Assembly: GCA_008692225.1 (NCBI GenBank)
Contig: VICG01000014.1
Span: forward strand, 1,240,001-1,304,000
DNA length: 64,000 nt
DNA from: Monilinia fructicola
Taxonomy: Eukaryota; Ascomycota; Leotiomycetes; Helotiales; Sclerotiniaceae
Reading direction: 5' to 3'
Of the stretch, positions 24,508 to 36,439 are shown piece by piece. Each line of letters starts with the position of its first letter. Within the stretch, counting starts at the first letter, position 1. Below the pieces are notes generated by a model. It did not search any database, was not told the origin of the DNA, and worked only from the letters and a program-made list of their open reading frames with translations. Made by a program: the position numbers and the translations under genes.

Positions 24508-27500
24508 TTACCGGTATCTATCATCAAAATCTGGGGAGTGGTATTCACCAAGGACAGGGGATAAGGTAGTCAGGGGATTCCAGGGTTGTCGGTACCATTC
24601 ATCCAAGTTGGAAGAAGGTACACACTTACAAGGTGCAAGGGACAGCGAACGGAGGGGGGAGGAAATTCCATTTGACGAGCAATTATCTACATTGTACAAG
24701 CAAGCAGCAGTCCAATAGATTGAGCTGTCAGAATAGTCACGTGATCGAGGAAGCACAGTCCCTCGGTCATATCCATCGGATTGGCTACCTCTCTCAAGCA
24801 ATATAGATATGATGAACCATAGTACCATATCGATTTCATTCTCAAGCCAAGGTGATTCCAACATGAATCTAGGAGCCTCCCTCAGATTGACTATACGTAA
24901 ATGGACCATAGGTAAATCGAACATGACGATTGAGCAATTTGCAACAGCGGATTTTCCGGCGCTGGTCTCCGAGCCACTATAGTTGCCCGAGAAAGACGTT
25001 GATGTAGTGGTGTCATCACCATCTTTCATGAGAGGCCGTATGATATCTCTCGTGATGGAAGATCCTCTGTTGAGATAGAAAGGCTGGCTACCAATCTGAG
25101 GAGGCCCGGACCGCCCCAAGGGATTGGTTGAGGAATTTTCGCCAGAGCTGTTTTGTGATAAATTCGAAGGTCTTCCTGCTGGGGAAGGCTCGTCTTCATC
25201 CTGACTCCCAGGAACCATAAGAGGTATCAATTTCTGCGATGCCACTTGTCCTGGAATAAATCCGCGAGCGGAAGCTCTCAACCCACTCTTCACAGTTGCC
25301 GATATGCTCTGACGAGCAGCCTCACTAGTCGCTACCTTGGTGACACTGTACGAGCCTGCCCGACCTACTGCCTTCTTGAAAACTGCTGGCAAGGCTTTGG
25401 TAGCCTTGAATGCTGATTTTATAGCTGCGTCACCAAGCTCGCCGGCCAATCCACCCACTACTCCTCCAAGTGCATCCATACCAACGCTCTGTAGCGTGAT
25501 CTTGTTGCCCATCGCTAAATCTCCAATCATGCCGGATAACACATCGCTGGCAACACCGGCTGCAATACCAACCCCAATCTGTATGGCTAAGCTTGCACCG
25601 CCGGTGAGAATCCCAACTCCGATACTAACGGCAATTCCAACCACCGTCTGAATAAGATCTCTCCATCCAAAACTCAAGCCAAAGATACTGAAATGGCCGT
25701 TCGGGTCCAGCCGATTGATTGGATCTCCTAAACAGTATGCATAAGGATTGATCTCTCCAGATGCAAATGGACTCCAAGGATCGGGTGTGTGGAATCGCTG
25801 AAGCTGAGGGTTATAGACTCTATAGCCGCTACCCAAATGATACCATCCTGTAACAGGATCTTTCCATTGTCCGTTGAAGCCGATAGAGGCAAAAGGCGCC
25901 CCATCTTCGGAGTCTGAGTATCCATATGGCGTGTAATGTTGGTCTTGAATCTGATCAGGGCTTTGAGAATCCAACGTGGTGAGAGCGGACTGTTGAGAAT
26001 CCGAAGCCCACAGACGAGCATGGGCCTCCCCGCCTTGTTGAGAGATTGTTTCTCCCCAATACTCCGATCCGTGAGACAAGTAGCTGACTAGATCATCTCC
26101 CTTCTTCACGGCGATAAGCGATCCACGATAGAAGAGGTTTGTGTCTGGTTGGTTAGGCACTTTCTGACAGACCAGTCTTCCGGCTGCGTCGTACAGATAC
26201 TCAGCAAGGATGCTGTTGTCAGCATCTCGAACAGCAATTAAGCGGCTCAGGTTATCGTATTCCAATTTTCGCCCTTCTTCATCGCGCGTCAAGCAGCCAT
26301 TGGAATCATACTCAAGGTTCACTATGGAGGGGTAGCTTGGGTGCGTATTGGTTATCTGGGTGAGTTGAGTAGGGTCCTGCGCACTAAAGGAACTGACCGA
26401 AGTATTTGAAGTGCCGTCTTGAAACACGGTTGAAGAATTAACAATGTTATCGTAGTTATCAAACGTAAAGCTCTGTGATCGAAGGCGATTGCCCTTCTTG
26501 TCAGCGGGGTCTGGCTTCCCTGGCATTGGTACTTGACGAGACGGTTGTGGACATCATATTCGAAGCTCTCGCTTCGCAGCACACCGCCATCTTTCTCCTT
26601 AAGGCGCGTCGCCACGAGACCGATTTCATTGTACGTCTGACTCAGATCATACAGTAGAGTTGAATCTTTCTGTACAGATCGCCTGACTTCCCGGCCAAAA
26701 TCGTCGTAGGTCAAATCTGTCGTTATTCGTGTGTTCCGTTCCCCGTCCTCGACAAGAGTTTGGGTCACACGACTCGCATTGTCGTAGACAAAGGACACAC
26801 TCAATCTGCCTTGTATCACTTTTTGCGCTCTTCCAAAAGCATCATACTGAGTCGTATGTACCTTGCCGTTCGTATCGGTGTACTCTTGTAGCGTTCCTGC
26901 CATGCTGTAGGTATACTTCGTAGTATATGCCTGGCCATCAGTGACCTGGATCTTTTCCTGGGAAAGCAGTCCGGAAGCTTGATATTGTAAATCGTGGGTA
27001 GAGAAAGAGCCTTTCAGCTGCAATGGAGCCGCCGTTTTGGGGTCATACTGATAAGTATCTGTGTGATTGCTACTGCTCAACTGCGTAAGCACGCCGTTTA
27101 AAGCTTCTTGATAGGTGAGGCTGTATTGCTCCCCGCTTGGATTGGTTATGTGCGAAGGCTCAGGCGAAGTCCCTGAATAAAGTTGGCTGGTAGTTCGTGG
27201 ACCAACAGATTTTCGTGTAACGCGTCCAAGGCCATCAAATGATTGCTCACCAACGGTCCCTTCGTCGAGCTTCATTGATGTAGGCAGCACAGCGGTGGTC
27301 TGACTTGCATACTGCGTTTTTACCACACGAGAACCAGGCCAGGTAGTCTCAACCACACGATCAAATGAATCGACTTTATACTGTGTTGTACGACCCAGGT
27401 TGTCCACTTGACTGACCGGTCGATTCAAGCCATCATAGGTGTAATCGATCTTGCTGTAAAGAGCGTTGTTCTTGTAGTGTAGCGCTATCTGGGTGGGGGA

Positions 27501-29706
27501 ACCAAAGAGATTCAATTTGGTTCTGGTCATACCCTCTCCTTCGATGCCATGAACTCTTGTGTTGGTGATGGGGTCTGCTTGGGATAATGTACGCAGCCCG
27601 GAGTTTTCTGTCACTCTGTAAACCTTGCCCCAATCATCGTATTCCATGGTCTTAGTGGTCCTTTGCTCCACCGGTGAGCCCGAACCTCTGAGCCAATCAA
27701 TCTCAGATGTTGTAATGCGTTGATCTTGGGCATTGTAGCTGTGCTCTTGGATTAACCGAAAGACTTGATCCTCGGGATCCTGTTGCTCCACTCGCCGAAG
27801 CCTATCCATACCGTCCGTGATGTAGCGAGTTTGTACACCCTTTGCGTCAGTCTCTGTTTCTGCTGGACCCCTTGTTGGTTCCTAGAAGGCTATACTTTTG
27901 AAGCTGAACAGACTCATAAGGAGAGCCTTCAGAGATGACTGTTTTAGATGGTCGACCGAGGTTGTCGTAGTAGAAATTGGTCTTGACTCCAGCTTCATTC
28001 TTATGAGTCAGTGTCAACCCAGACCACTTCGAGTAGCCCGTCTCTTCCACAACTGTAGAATCATCGAAGGTTGTAGTAGACACAGTCTGTACGAACTGAT
28101 CTTTGCTGGGATTCGTATAGGTCCAGTCTTGCGTTGTAGGGTATAGGTCCAGGAGGCGTGTCACTAGTCGCTGGAGACGGGTATGATTACCTTCCCCGGC
28201 ACTGTTCACATAAGTGTATTCGAACTTGCTGAGAAGCTGGGTTCCTTCCGTATTCTGCCGTTGTTTGACAAGAACAAGATAACTCGTCTTTGCACCGGTC
28301 GCTGTGGGCATTTGTGCGTACGTATAGTCTTCACTACGAGTTGGCCCTGGACCACTAGTTGGCGTCACCGTCTCTTTTTTCAAATATCTCTGGAAGCCGT
28401 GGGGATCAGGCGGGCAATCTTCACCTTCGCCGGTTGGTGGATAATAAATGCGATCTGTCCTGATACCATTGGGCTTGATGTCCTGTGTAGGATTTCCCCA
28501 CTCGTCAAAGGCATGATGGCTTGTCTCTATACGACTTGCCCCAGTAGCTGCATCCCGATAGGTAACTTCAACAGTCTTGGGCAATTGGTATTGTGGAGGC
28601 TGGTTGTCGAATTTTGCGAATGGAACTGCATGGTACGTCATTTTCTGTATGACTTGCTTGGAGCCTTTCTGCTCTTCGGAGCTCACAAGAAGATGGAACT
28701 TATTGTAAGTACGCTTCGTCTGACTTCCGCCTTGGACTTGGACGGTCGAGGTGTACTGGTACTCATCACGGGTAGAGAATAAGTTGTCTTCCCCATTCCT
28801 CCAATTTAAACTACCGCCATAGCCAAAAAAATTGTAGTCGGAATAAGTGTACGAGGTTGTGACCGCTGGTTGTTCTATGCCCGGACGTGAAGTGTGTGAT
28901 ATGACATAGGGAAGTGCCTGGATAGGTGCTCCAGTTGGCAAACGATGTCCCTGTTGTCGGTATCTGATTTCCTCCACAAGTCCAGATGGGCTGTCTACTT
29001 GTTTTAAATGGCCGAATGCCTCATAGGCAAACTTCCAAGATCCTCCTTCAGAAGGCAAACGAATCTCAGTCAGATGATTGTTCCGGAGAATAAGACTGAA
29101 CGAAGCAGCTTCAGAGGTGTTCGGAGCCTTTATTATATCAACTTGGGATGTTCCATATTTAACCTCAAGGAGAATTTCTGAGCCCTGCTGAATCCTCTGG
29201 AGGCGAGGAATCTCGCCAAGTGGAGTGTAAGTGAATGAAAGGGAACGGCCCGTTGAGGCATATAAATCAACAAGGACAGTCTTGTTGTATCTATTGTTAA
29301 AATTGGACAAAGTCTCAATTTGCCCCGACTTGTAGGTGAGCTGGTATGAATTGGCATCTATCTTTTTCACAATTGAACTTTTGAGCTTTTGATCGGTCGT
29401 GAAGATGCTGCTAGATGTTTCCGTTACTCGGTAGGATTCACCCGTCGAGAGACTGATCACCCGGTTTGATTGGCGGTGGTCATAAGAAGGAAGATTGAAC
29501 GACCACCCTGTACCCAGTCCAATGTTCTGTGCATTCAAGGGATTGAAAACTAGAGACAGCTTGAAAGGAGGGCAGTTTCTGGCTTGAATTGGTGCTTCAT
29601 ACAGATCAACCGAACACGTATATTGACCGGTACGTGGATCAACGCCTTTCTGCAAAAACTCGTTGAAATTGAACCCTTGAGAGTAAATACCCGAAGTTGA
29701 TGACAT
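24508..29706 (-). CDS. Large RHS/YD-repeat protein of bacterial type, intronless, broken by two frame changes
   Basis: Read in three consecutive frames: 29706 to about 27868, about 27868 to 26518, and about 26518 to 24508, roughly 1,730 residues altogether. I prefer the ATG at 29706 (MSSTSGIYSQGFNF); one 42 bases upstream is in frame. The N-terminal third has the opening block of bacterial RHS proteins (GVDPRTGQYT, FNPLN, GTGWSFNL). Many YD/RHS repeats follow (YDGLNRPVSQVDNLGRT, YDDFGREVRR, YDAAGRLV). The conserved core ends with NPYAYCLGDPINRLDPNG near 25.7 kb. About 395 further residues make a variable C-terminal region: a Gly/Ala/Val hydrophobic stretch, then a Ser-rich tail. In bacteria such proteins form a shell enclosing a C-terminal effector, often a toxin; I cannot assign an activity to this tail. 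The breaks lie at C/G runs (27868-27871 and 26518-26520). The lack of introns over 5 kb and the family distribution suggest horizontal acquisition. Confidence 0.85.
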
Positions 29707-31494
29707 CTTGAGACCAATGGAATTTAGCTTGGCAAATGATTTCAACAATTGATGCCAACTTTGAAGTAAGAAGACGAAAGTAAATTCTGTCTTACGGAGG
29801 TGATTTTGAAGGATAAATGGTACTTGCTTTATGGTCTATCCCACGATGCACAAATTTTCCCATGATTGGCCTTTGTCTAATTCAGCCTACCTACCTGTAT
29901 GACGATAGGAGATTCAATTTTTCACTATCTCACCCCGGCCTGGAAGTTACTTTTCCTAATTTCCGAATGAAGCCATATCAGGATCGGAAGTATTCAGAAG
30001 GTTAGATGTATTGATCAGATCGCCAAAGTACCCAAACACGCCCCATTTGGTCTTGCCAACGAGAGACTTGGCGTGCTGAGAGTCGAGATGGTGGGGAGAG
30101 GGCTTTCATTACCCCTCATTTCTAAGATCCTTGTCTATTTGTGTGCGATGCATATTATTTGCTGTCAATTTGCATTAAGGGGCCTCGTTTATTTGCAAAT
30201 CCATTCCATTCTATAATCTTACCGCGCTAGCTGCGATCAATAATGTGATAAAACATATTTGATTGGTATGATGAGTACAGTATTTGTTTCTACATTCATA
30301 TCGGCATGAAACACATTTTTCAAGCTAAAGACATCAGCTCCCATCTTGATGGCCCTAATGCTGTATGAATTGTTCTTCGCATAGCCGCTCACTGGGAATC
30401 CACACTTCGATGATCTCATTTCTGCAAGAACAAGTCCCGAGGCCTGCTCTACATCCCCGCTTACGGAAAGTGGAGATCCATCATTTAGTCCACAGATCGA
30501 CAGCGTCTATTTCTGTATCACATTTATTTTTATGTTTCAACTTACTCCGTACAAAAAATAAATATACTGCATTCTTCAAATCACACATCAATACTCTTAG
30601 TTATTAAGGTTCTTCTACGTGATCCTCCCGCGGATAGCAAAAAGCAGCTTACTGCAGCTTGCGCCTCAATGTTATCCTTTCCTGATCAAATCTTTTCTGC
30701 ATATATATCCCACCCATTAGTAGAATCGCATAGCTCACGGTTATCATGGGATTTTCAGATCGGAGAAGTTCTCTGACTTATCTTTACCATCGAAAAATAT
30801 ATGCTAATGCACTGAAATCAGATACGATAGCGTTTGTTCAGAATACATCTCAATAATGTCCACATGCCTTTCACAAGTGTGGGTTTCAACACGAAAGCTT
30901 AATTGCACACTCAAAAGAAGTGACGTGTTTCATACATACAATTTAGTTTGGGTTGGGCTTCCGGATTGGAAGACCACATATGTTTGGCCAACCTAAATGC
31001 ATTACTCGGCATATATGCTGCATCTCAATCTCGGTCTCTATGTTTTCTTATTATAACTTCTCCCAGTAGTGTGGCCGAGCCACTCCGAAAAGCTTTCGAG
31101 AGGGGTAGCTAGAATGATATCCTCTAGAGTCGTCATTCTGAGCCATTAAGATTGGTCAACTTGATGGCCGAGCTACCACCATGGAGATATTTTTGCCATT
31201 GGCTTCGTTTCTGCGGGTCACTGAATATCTATCTCTAGTGAGCTGAAAAATGCATGATTCGTGTGCAACTAGTGGACTCGATAGAATCCAGAACGATGAG
31301 ATAGTGATGGAAAATCGCGCTGGGCTATGCTTGTGGTAGAGTATACATATACCGCCCATCTGTCTAGGACGACGGCTGAATGAATCAGCATTTGTATTCT
31401 TCACTTAAACCGATCAAAAAGTGCAATAAGAACTGTCACCAGCATAACATACCATTCTCCTTTCATTAAATATACCCAAACAACGCTCGCAATC
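29707..31494. other. Divergent intergenic region between RHS gene and partner
   Basis: About 1.8 kb holding the upstream regions of both genes. It has a TACTCCGTA motif at 30543-30551. I see no additional gene. Confidence 0.55.
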
Positions 31495-32437
31495 ATGTCT
31501 GTACGTTGGGAAGTAACATACTTAAGAATACATGCAGACCCCTCTGGAACCTCACTCTTTGCCAATGGTCGGATGCAGGTAGCTGCGAACATCTTAATCA
31601 AAGCGATCAACCCAACAAATAATGCTGATTATACTTTGACATCGTCAGAGCTCGCAAGCATCCAGCTGGTTGACTATTACAACACCGACGAAGTACTCTC
31701 CGGCAACTGGACCTACACCACTACGGAGAATGACTACGCGCATACCATGCCGTCAAATGGTTTCTCACGTCTAGTAGAAGCCCCATTGAATAGCTCTATG
31801 GTTGACCAGTACAAAAAAATATTGGGTCTCTACAAAGAAAGCGGAAGTCAAGACTGTCGGGGCACGCATTTTGCAACCCAACGGCACGTGGGTGACAACC
31901 CGTACTTCCCCAAACGACTCCTCCATAGTCTTTCGATCGAGCCCAGAGATCAAGTACTCCTTAGCTAATTGCGAGTGGTGGAGAGAAGATACGGCTTCGG
32001 GCAGTGGATGGGATCAGGATAATTACTTCCTTAGAAGCAAAGTTCATCCGTTCAAAGTTGCCGAGCGTCATGCCTACAGAAACGAGACCTATGCAGTAGT
32101 GGGAATGCGAAATAGCGTAGCCTATCATCGTGCGGGTCCACATCTGCATTATATGTGGCCTTTAGGCCCTCCTACAACCCAAAATGTTGGCCTGACGAAT
32201 TATGCAGATGGAAGGCCGCACCCAAACCCTTGGACAACAAACATTGTAATCAGGCAGCATGCAGACTCTATGTGTCTTACGCGCCTGATCACGTCAGGTC
32301 CTAAAGATATCTGGTCCCAGGGTTGGTGGTTTGAACCTTGGGTAGAGATGTTCGATATCTATGGTAATACAGGTTCCTTCGATTTTGCTGTTAATGAGTA
32401 TAACACAATCTCTGTTTCCAATCACGTCACAAGCTAG
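31495..32437 (+). CDS. Unrecognised RHS-neighbour protein, broken by one indel in an A-run
   Basis: Starts with ATG in a good context (MSVRWEVTYLRIHADPSG). The first frame runs to about 31819 and the sequence plausibly continues in the next frame to the stop at 32437, about 313 residues in total; the switch is at the A7 run 31813-31819. The N-terminal part (LFANGRMQV, ELASIQLVDYY, a Trp-rich strand, then HTMP) looks like a beta-rich fold that I associate with bacterial proteins encoded beside RHS genes, from memory only. The C-terminal half is Trp/His/Asn-rich, with no signal peptide or membrane segment. It is intronless like its divergent RHS neighbour, which fits joint transfer. Function unknown. 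Confidence 0.6.
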
Positions 32438-33071
32438 CCAAGTCCTCCGAACTCTAGAAGCCGTCCCTGATGCAGCAACTAAGGAGACCGAATCATCAGC
32501 GCCGTAACTCTCGGCCTATTATTCTGCGTGGAACTTTGAAGGAAAGCGCCGGGGATAAGAGCGCTAGCTTTGTCAGGTTCAAGTAACATTCGGGCTTGAT
32601 CATAGGATAGCAAAGTAGCCTAGTTACCTCCGTTTATCTAATGATACGAGGCACTTCTGTCTATTCTTTCAACCCTGGATTTCGGATAATGTCGCTTCTA
32701 AAGGATAAAAGCTCGAATTTATTCCTCCATGGTAAATGCAGTCGCAGCTTACCTGCTCAGATAGTATGCAATGAATTGATTACTGTTCCTTTATTGTGCT
32801 TTGTGTTGCATTTTTATATAGTGTAAATTAAGCATGTAGAGACGCCTATGTTATTGACGGCTTGTCGTCTTACAACCAAAAGCGAGATTCGGCGTTGACC
32901 TTGTCGGCGTTAAAAATAAGTTGTCATCTGATTGGTTGAAAGAAAAAGCTTGGTTTCAGCTTTAATGCCTTAGGCATCAAGGGCACGTCACATGTTAACG
33001 TCACACAAATATCGAGAAGGATGATTTTCTTGTAGAATATATCTATATAAAACATCCAAGTGCCCACCACA
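32438..33071. other. Intergenic region between convergent genes
   Basis: 3' flanks of the RHS partner (+) and the MFS transporter (-). Nothing recognisable. Confidence 0.55.
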
Positions 33072-35102
33072 TCATACTTTTTTCTCATTATCCTCGCCTC
33101 CCCCCGAAATATGTTCAGTCTGTACGCATTCAATTGGTGCGGCTTCTTTTTTCCTATACAACGGCGTTAGCTTTGACACACTTGCAGAATAGTATACCAA
33201 TATCCAGGCAAACTTACGCATCGTCGCGTTCATGAAAGTAAGCCATCAAACAAGTACCAATGATCCCAAGACCTCCAAAGAGAATCAGGATCTGATAACC
33301 ATACTTGTACTTTGGCGCATCGTAGGTGGGGAACACCACCACTATACATTCATAAGTCAGTCATCGTCAATTACTTTGTTGGCATGAGCCGGCGATGAAG
33401 ACGTGACTTACGCGGTACCCAAAGAAGCCATCCATATCCAAAAAACATTTCCAACAGCAACAAGCAATTGTCGCAAATTGGGGTCAGCGGCATTCAGTTG
33501 GTTACCCACGCCTGTGAACCGGGTTAGCAAGAACCTTTCAGACCCGGGCTCGCCGGTAAGTGGTAAGTGGGGAGGGGGGCTTACAATGAGCACTGGGGTG
33601 GTTGCAGTGCCTGCGTACGATAAGTAATAGGCGGCCATGAGGGCGGGCTTGGGAATATTCCATATGGATAACATGATGTTCGAGACCATCATTATAGCCA
33701 TCAAGACGTTGACTAGGAGGAATCGTTTACCCACACGATCTGCTATTATTCCATAGGCCATCTCAACGACGATGGTAAGCGCGTTACCTGCTGTTGGTAG
33801 AATGTTTCTTTTCACAACACTATAGTCCTCCGCTTCCAGCCAAAAGATTGAAGTAGTTTGTTGCGCTGTGGCAATTCATGGACATCCTACTCTTACGTTA
33901 GTTCTTCATAAATCTCGCCGTCTCATAATCATTCACTTACACATAAGGTAAGATAAACGCCCATAACCTCCAGTTCAAAAAGACTTCCTTGCATATTTGC
34001 CAAGTCAGTTTGATAGGTTTGGAAACACCCAGCTTCTCGGTTCTTTCAATACTATATCGTCTATCTTCTGCATTTAGATAGAACGCCCTTGTATTGTGTG
34101 GCAAGTCCGGGATTCCAAAAAAGCCCCAGATAGAAATGGGAATAGAGATAACGGCATCCATGATAAACAGCCATCTCCAACCGGCAATACCATGAGATCC
34201 GTTCAAACTGCTATACAAGCCGGCTTGCATGTACCCGCTGAACATACTGGCTATCGATTCAATCGCTGCTAGGATGGCAACTCTTTTGGTAAGTTCCGTG
34301 GGTGCGTACCAACCTCCAAGCAGGGCAACGTAGCCTGGGAAGGAACATGCTTCGAAGAGCCCGATGAAGAATCGAAGCACGTACATCTAGATGGGGATCA
34401 GAATCAAAATTTTACCTAGATAAGTTCTCTTGAATCAAGTTTTTATGTTGCACTTACCGTATTAATAGTCTTCGCCGCAGCCATACCCATCACCATCGCG
34501 GACCATACAATCTCGCAACCGGGGAGAAATAAAGAAGAGCGCACCCCGCGAAGTTGAATCATCATTGCCGGCACACTACCAACTACAATGCCAAGACTAA
34601 ACCAAGTGTTGAGCCAGTTAAGTTGATTGCCGTATAAATGAAGCTAAGATGGCAACGTTTGTTGGTCTCTGGAACGCAAGAGCAATAGAGGGTAAAGAAA
34701 CTCACATCCTGCTGCATGCCACTAACAAAGGCGTTGCCTGCAAACGTCGAGTCAATAATCACGGTTTGGTTTTTTTTGGATAATCTCTATCACTTACTAT
34801 AATTTGTCTGATCTAGATATTTGATGAAGTAGCCAAGGCATATCGTTGTACTGGAAGATGATTAGTGGATCTTCTAGTACCGTTGAAGGATGAACGAGGT
34901 TTTCTTACAACATGTATGCGTCGATCTTCTGGACATATTTTCTGTTTTGTGGTGTACCTTCAGCCGAATCCCAAACGTATCCCAAGATGTGACGCCACCA
35001 CGATGTAGTTTTGAGTTCCTGCTCTTGGTCGATCTCATCGTTGCTGTTGACAGAAGCTATGGGATTGGCATTGGCAGATGCCTCGTCCTTCGTGTTTGAC
35101 AT
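33072..35102 (-). CDS. MFS transporter, allantoate/anion-cation symporter (Dal5-like) family
   Basis: Nine exons: 34909-35102, 34798-34850, 34706-34737, 34458-34643, 33941-34386, 33585-33865, 33412-33511, 33218-33341 and 33072-33153. Diagnostic segments include GYFIKYLDQTNY and NAFVSGMQQD in the first helices (typical of the Dal5/ACS family), RFFIGLFEACSFPGYV, GWRWLFIMDAVISIPI, and the second-half YGIIADRVGKRF motif. It is a plasma-membrane transporter of small organic anions, vitamins or ureides. The C-terminus is hydrophilic and ends EKKV. Three one-base adjustments are needed to keep the family frame: the A-run 33842-33845, about 33500-33507, and about 33414-33420, all in or beside homopolymers. 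The first five exons are intact. Confidence 0.85.
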
Positions 35103-36439
35103 GTCGATTGGACTTTGGGAAACAGCGAATATACAGCAATGGAAGGCTCGACTGTTACACAATGAGGTATGCCAATGACAGAGGGATAATCAAGTGACAA
35201 ACCGACAACCTTTTATGTTACGTTCAGCCTGCACTTGATGCATAGACTCTTACCAGGTGAACCCGATTTTCTGAAAATGTTTTCCCAGCTACCAAGGCGG
35301 GCCAGCCAGGTGGGCTGAAGTACCTGACATAAGAACTGCGACATGAGTCGGTTCAATCCCTCGGTCAATCCATATCGGTAACATGGAAATGATGTGAACA
35401 TGCGATGTTTTGATGCTACTTGCGGGGTTCAACGATCTTCTCGACTGTTTTCAAAAACCTTATTTTCAAATCAATACGCTTCTTTCTTAAAATTCATATT
35501 ATACATATATGTCTTCACTAATGTCTTCAATCATGAAAACAATTTGGATTAAAATTTCAATACTAATTCCAGCTATAAATTTTCTATCAAAATAAATATA
35601 GGAGAATCAAATACAAATTGTCTGTTTCTATCAAAAATGAATACATATACATATATACATACATGTGTACATACATACATATAAACACATATATGAAAAT
35701 AAAAAACTACAGTATAATTTGAAAAATAGGTGAAAATAGAATTCTATTTGGAACTAACGAAATGTCTAACTATTCATCGTCCCACTATTACCATACTTTC
35801 ACACTTAATCTCAAACACTTATTCGCCAACTCATTTTTATATGTGTATAGAGTAGTATGTATTAGATATATAACAGATAAGATATGCAGGATATGATGGC
35901 GTCATTGCAATCCACTATCACCCATCAATGATCTAGTCCTTTGCTCCAAGGGAAAAAATGCGAGAAAAAGGTGAGAGCGGGTCAAGAGCTATCATGAACG
36001 AATGATTGATTGATGTTGTTGATTTTCTACCAGACAATCATTATCAGTGGTGAAGAGAGATTGTAACGGTCGTGGGTCTGGGTCCCGCCGTTCCTTTTCC
36101 GCAGTTTCCCCAATTGCCTCGATGCTGCTAATGTGGGTCTATATAGAGTGCTTGCGCAAGATGAGGCCCCCTCGTATTTGAGTGCTGGAATTTTAGTATT
36201 CTTTCCATATCTTTTCAGTATCTTTTTGTGTTAATCAATGCTTGTTTAAAAGCTTACTTGCTCGAACTACAATTTCGAAACCAACGCTATCAAATTCAAG
36301 ATCGAATAAATTCAAATTATATCGTAGACTGGTCAAATCTCATCATAGATAGAATCTACTAGGGCTCTCAAATAGCAAAAGAGTAACGAAAACATGGTAA
36401 GGCTATGGGTATATTCCTTTCTCATCACAGTATATGAAA
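35103..36439. other. AT-rich intergenic region
   Basis: No gene recognised. It contains TACA/TATA microsatellite-like stretches at about 35640-35700. Confidence 0.55.
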
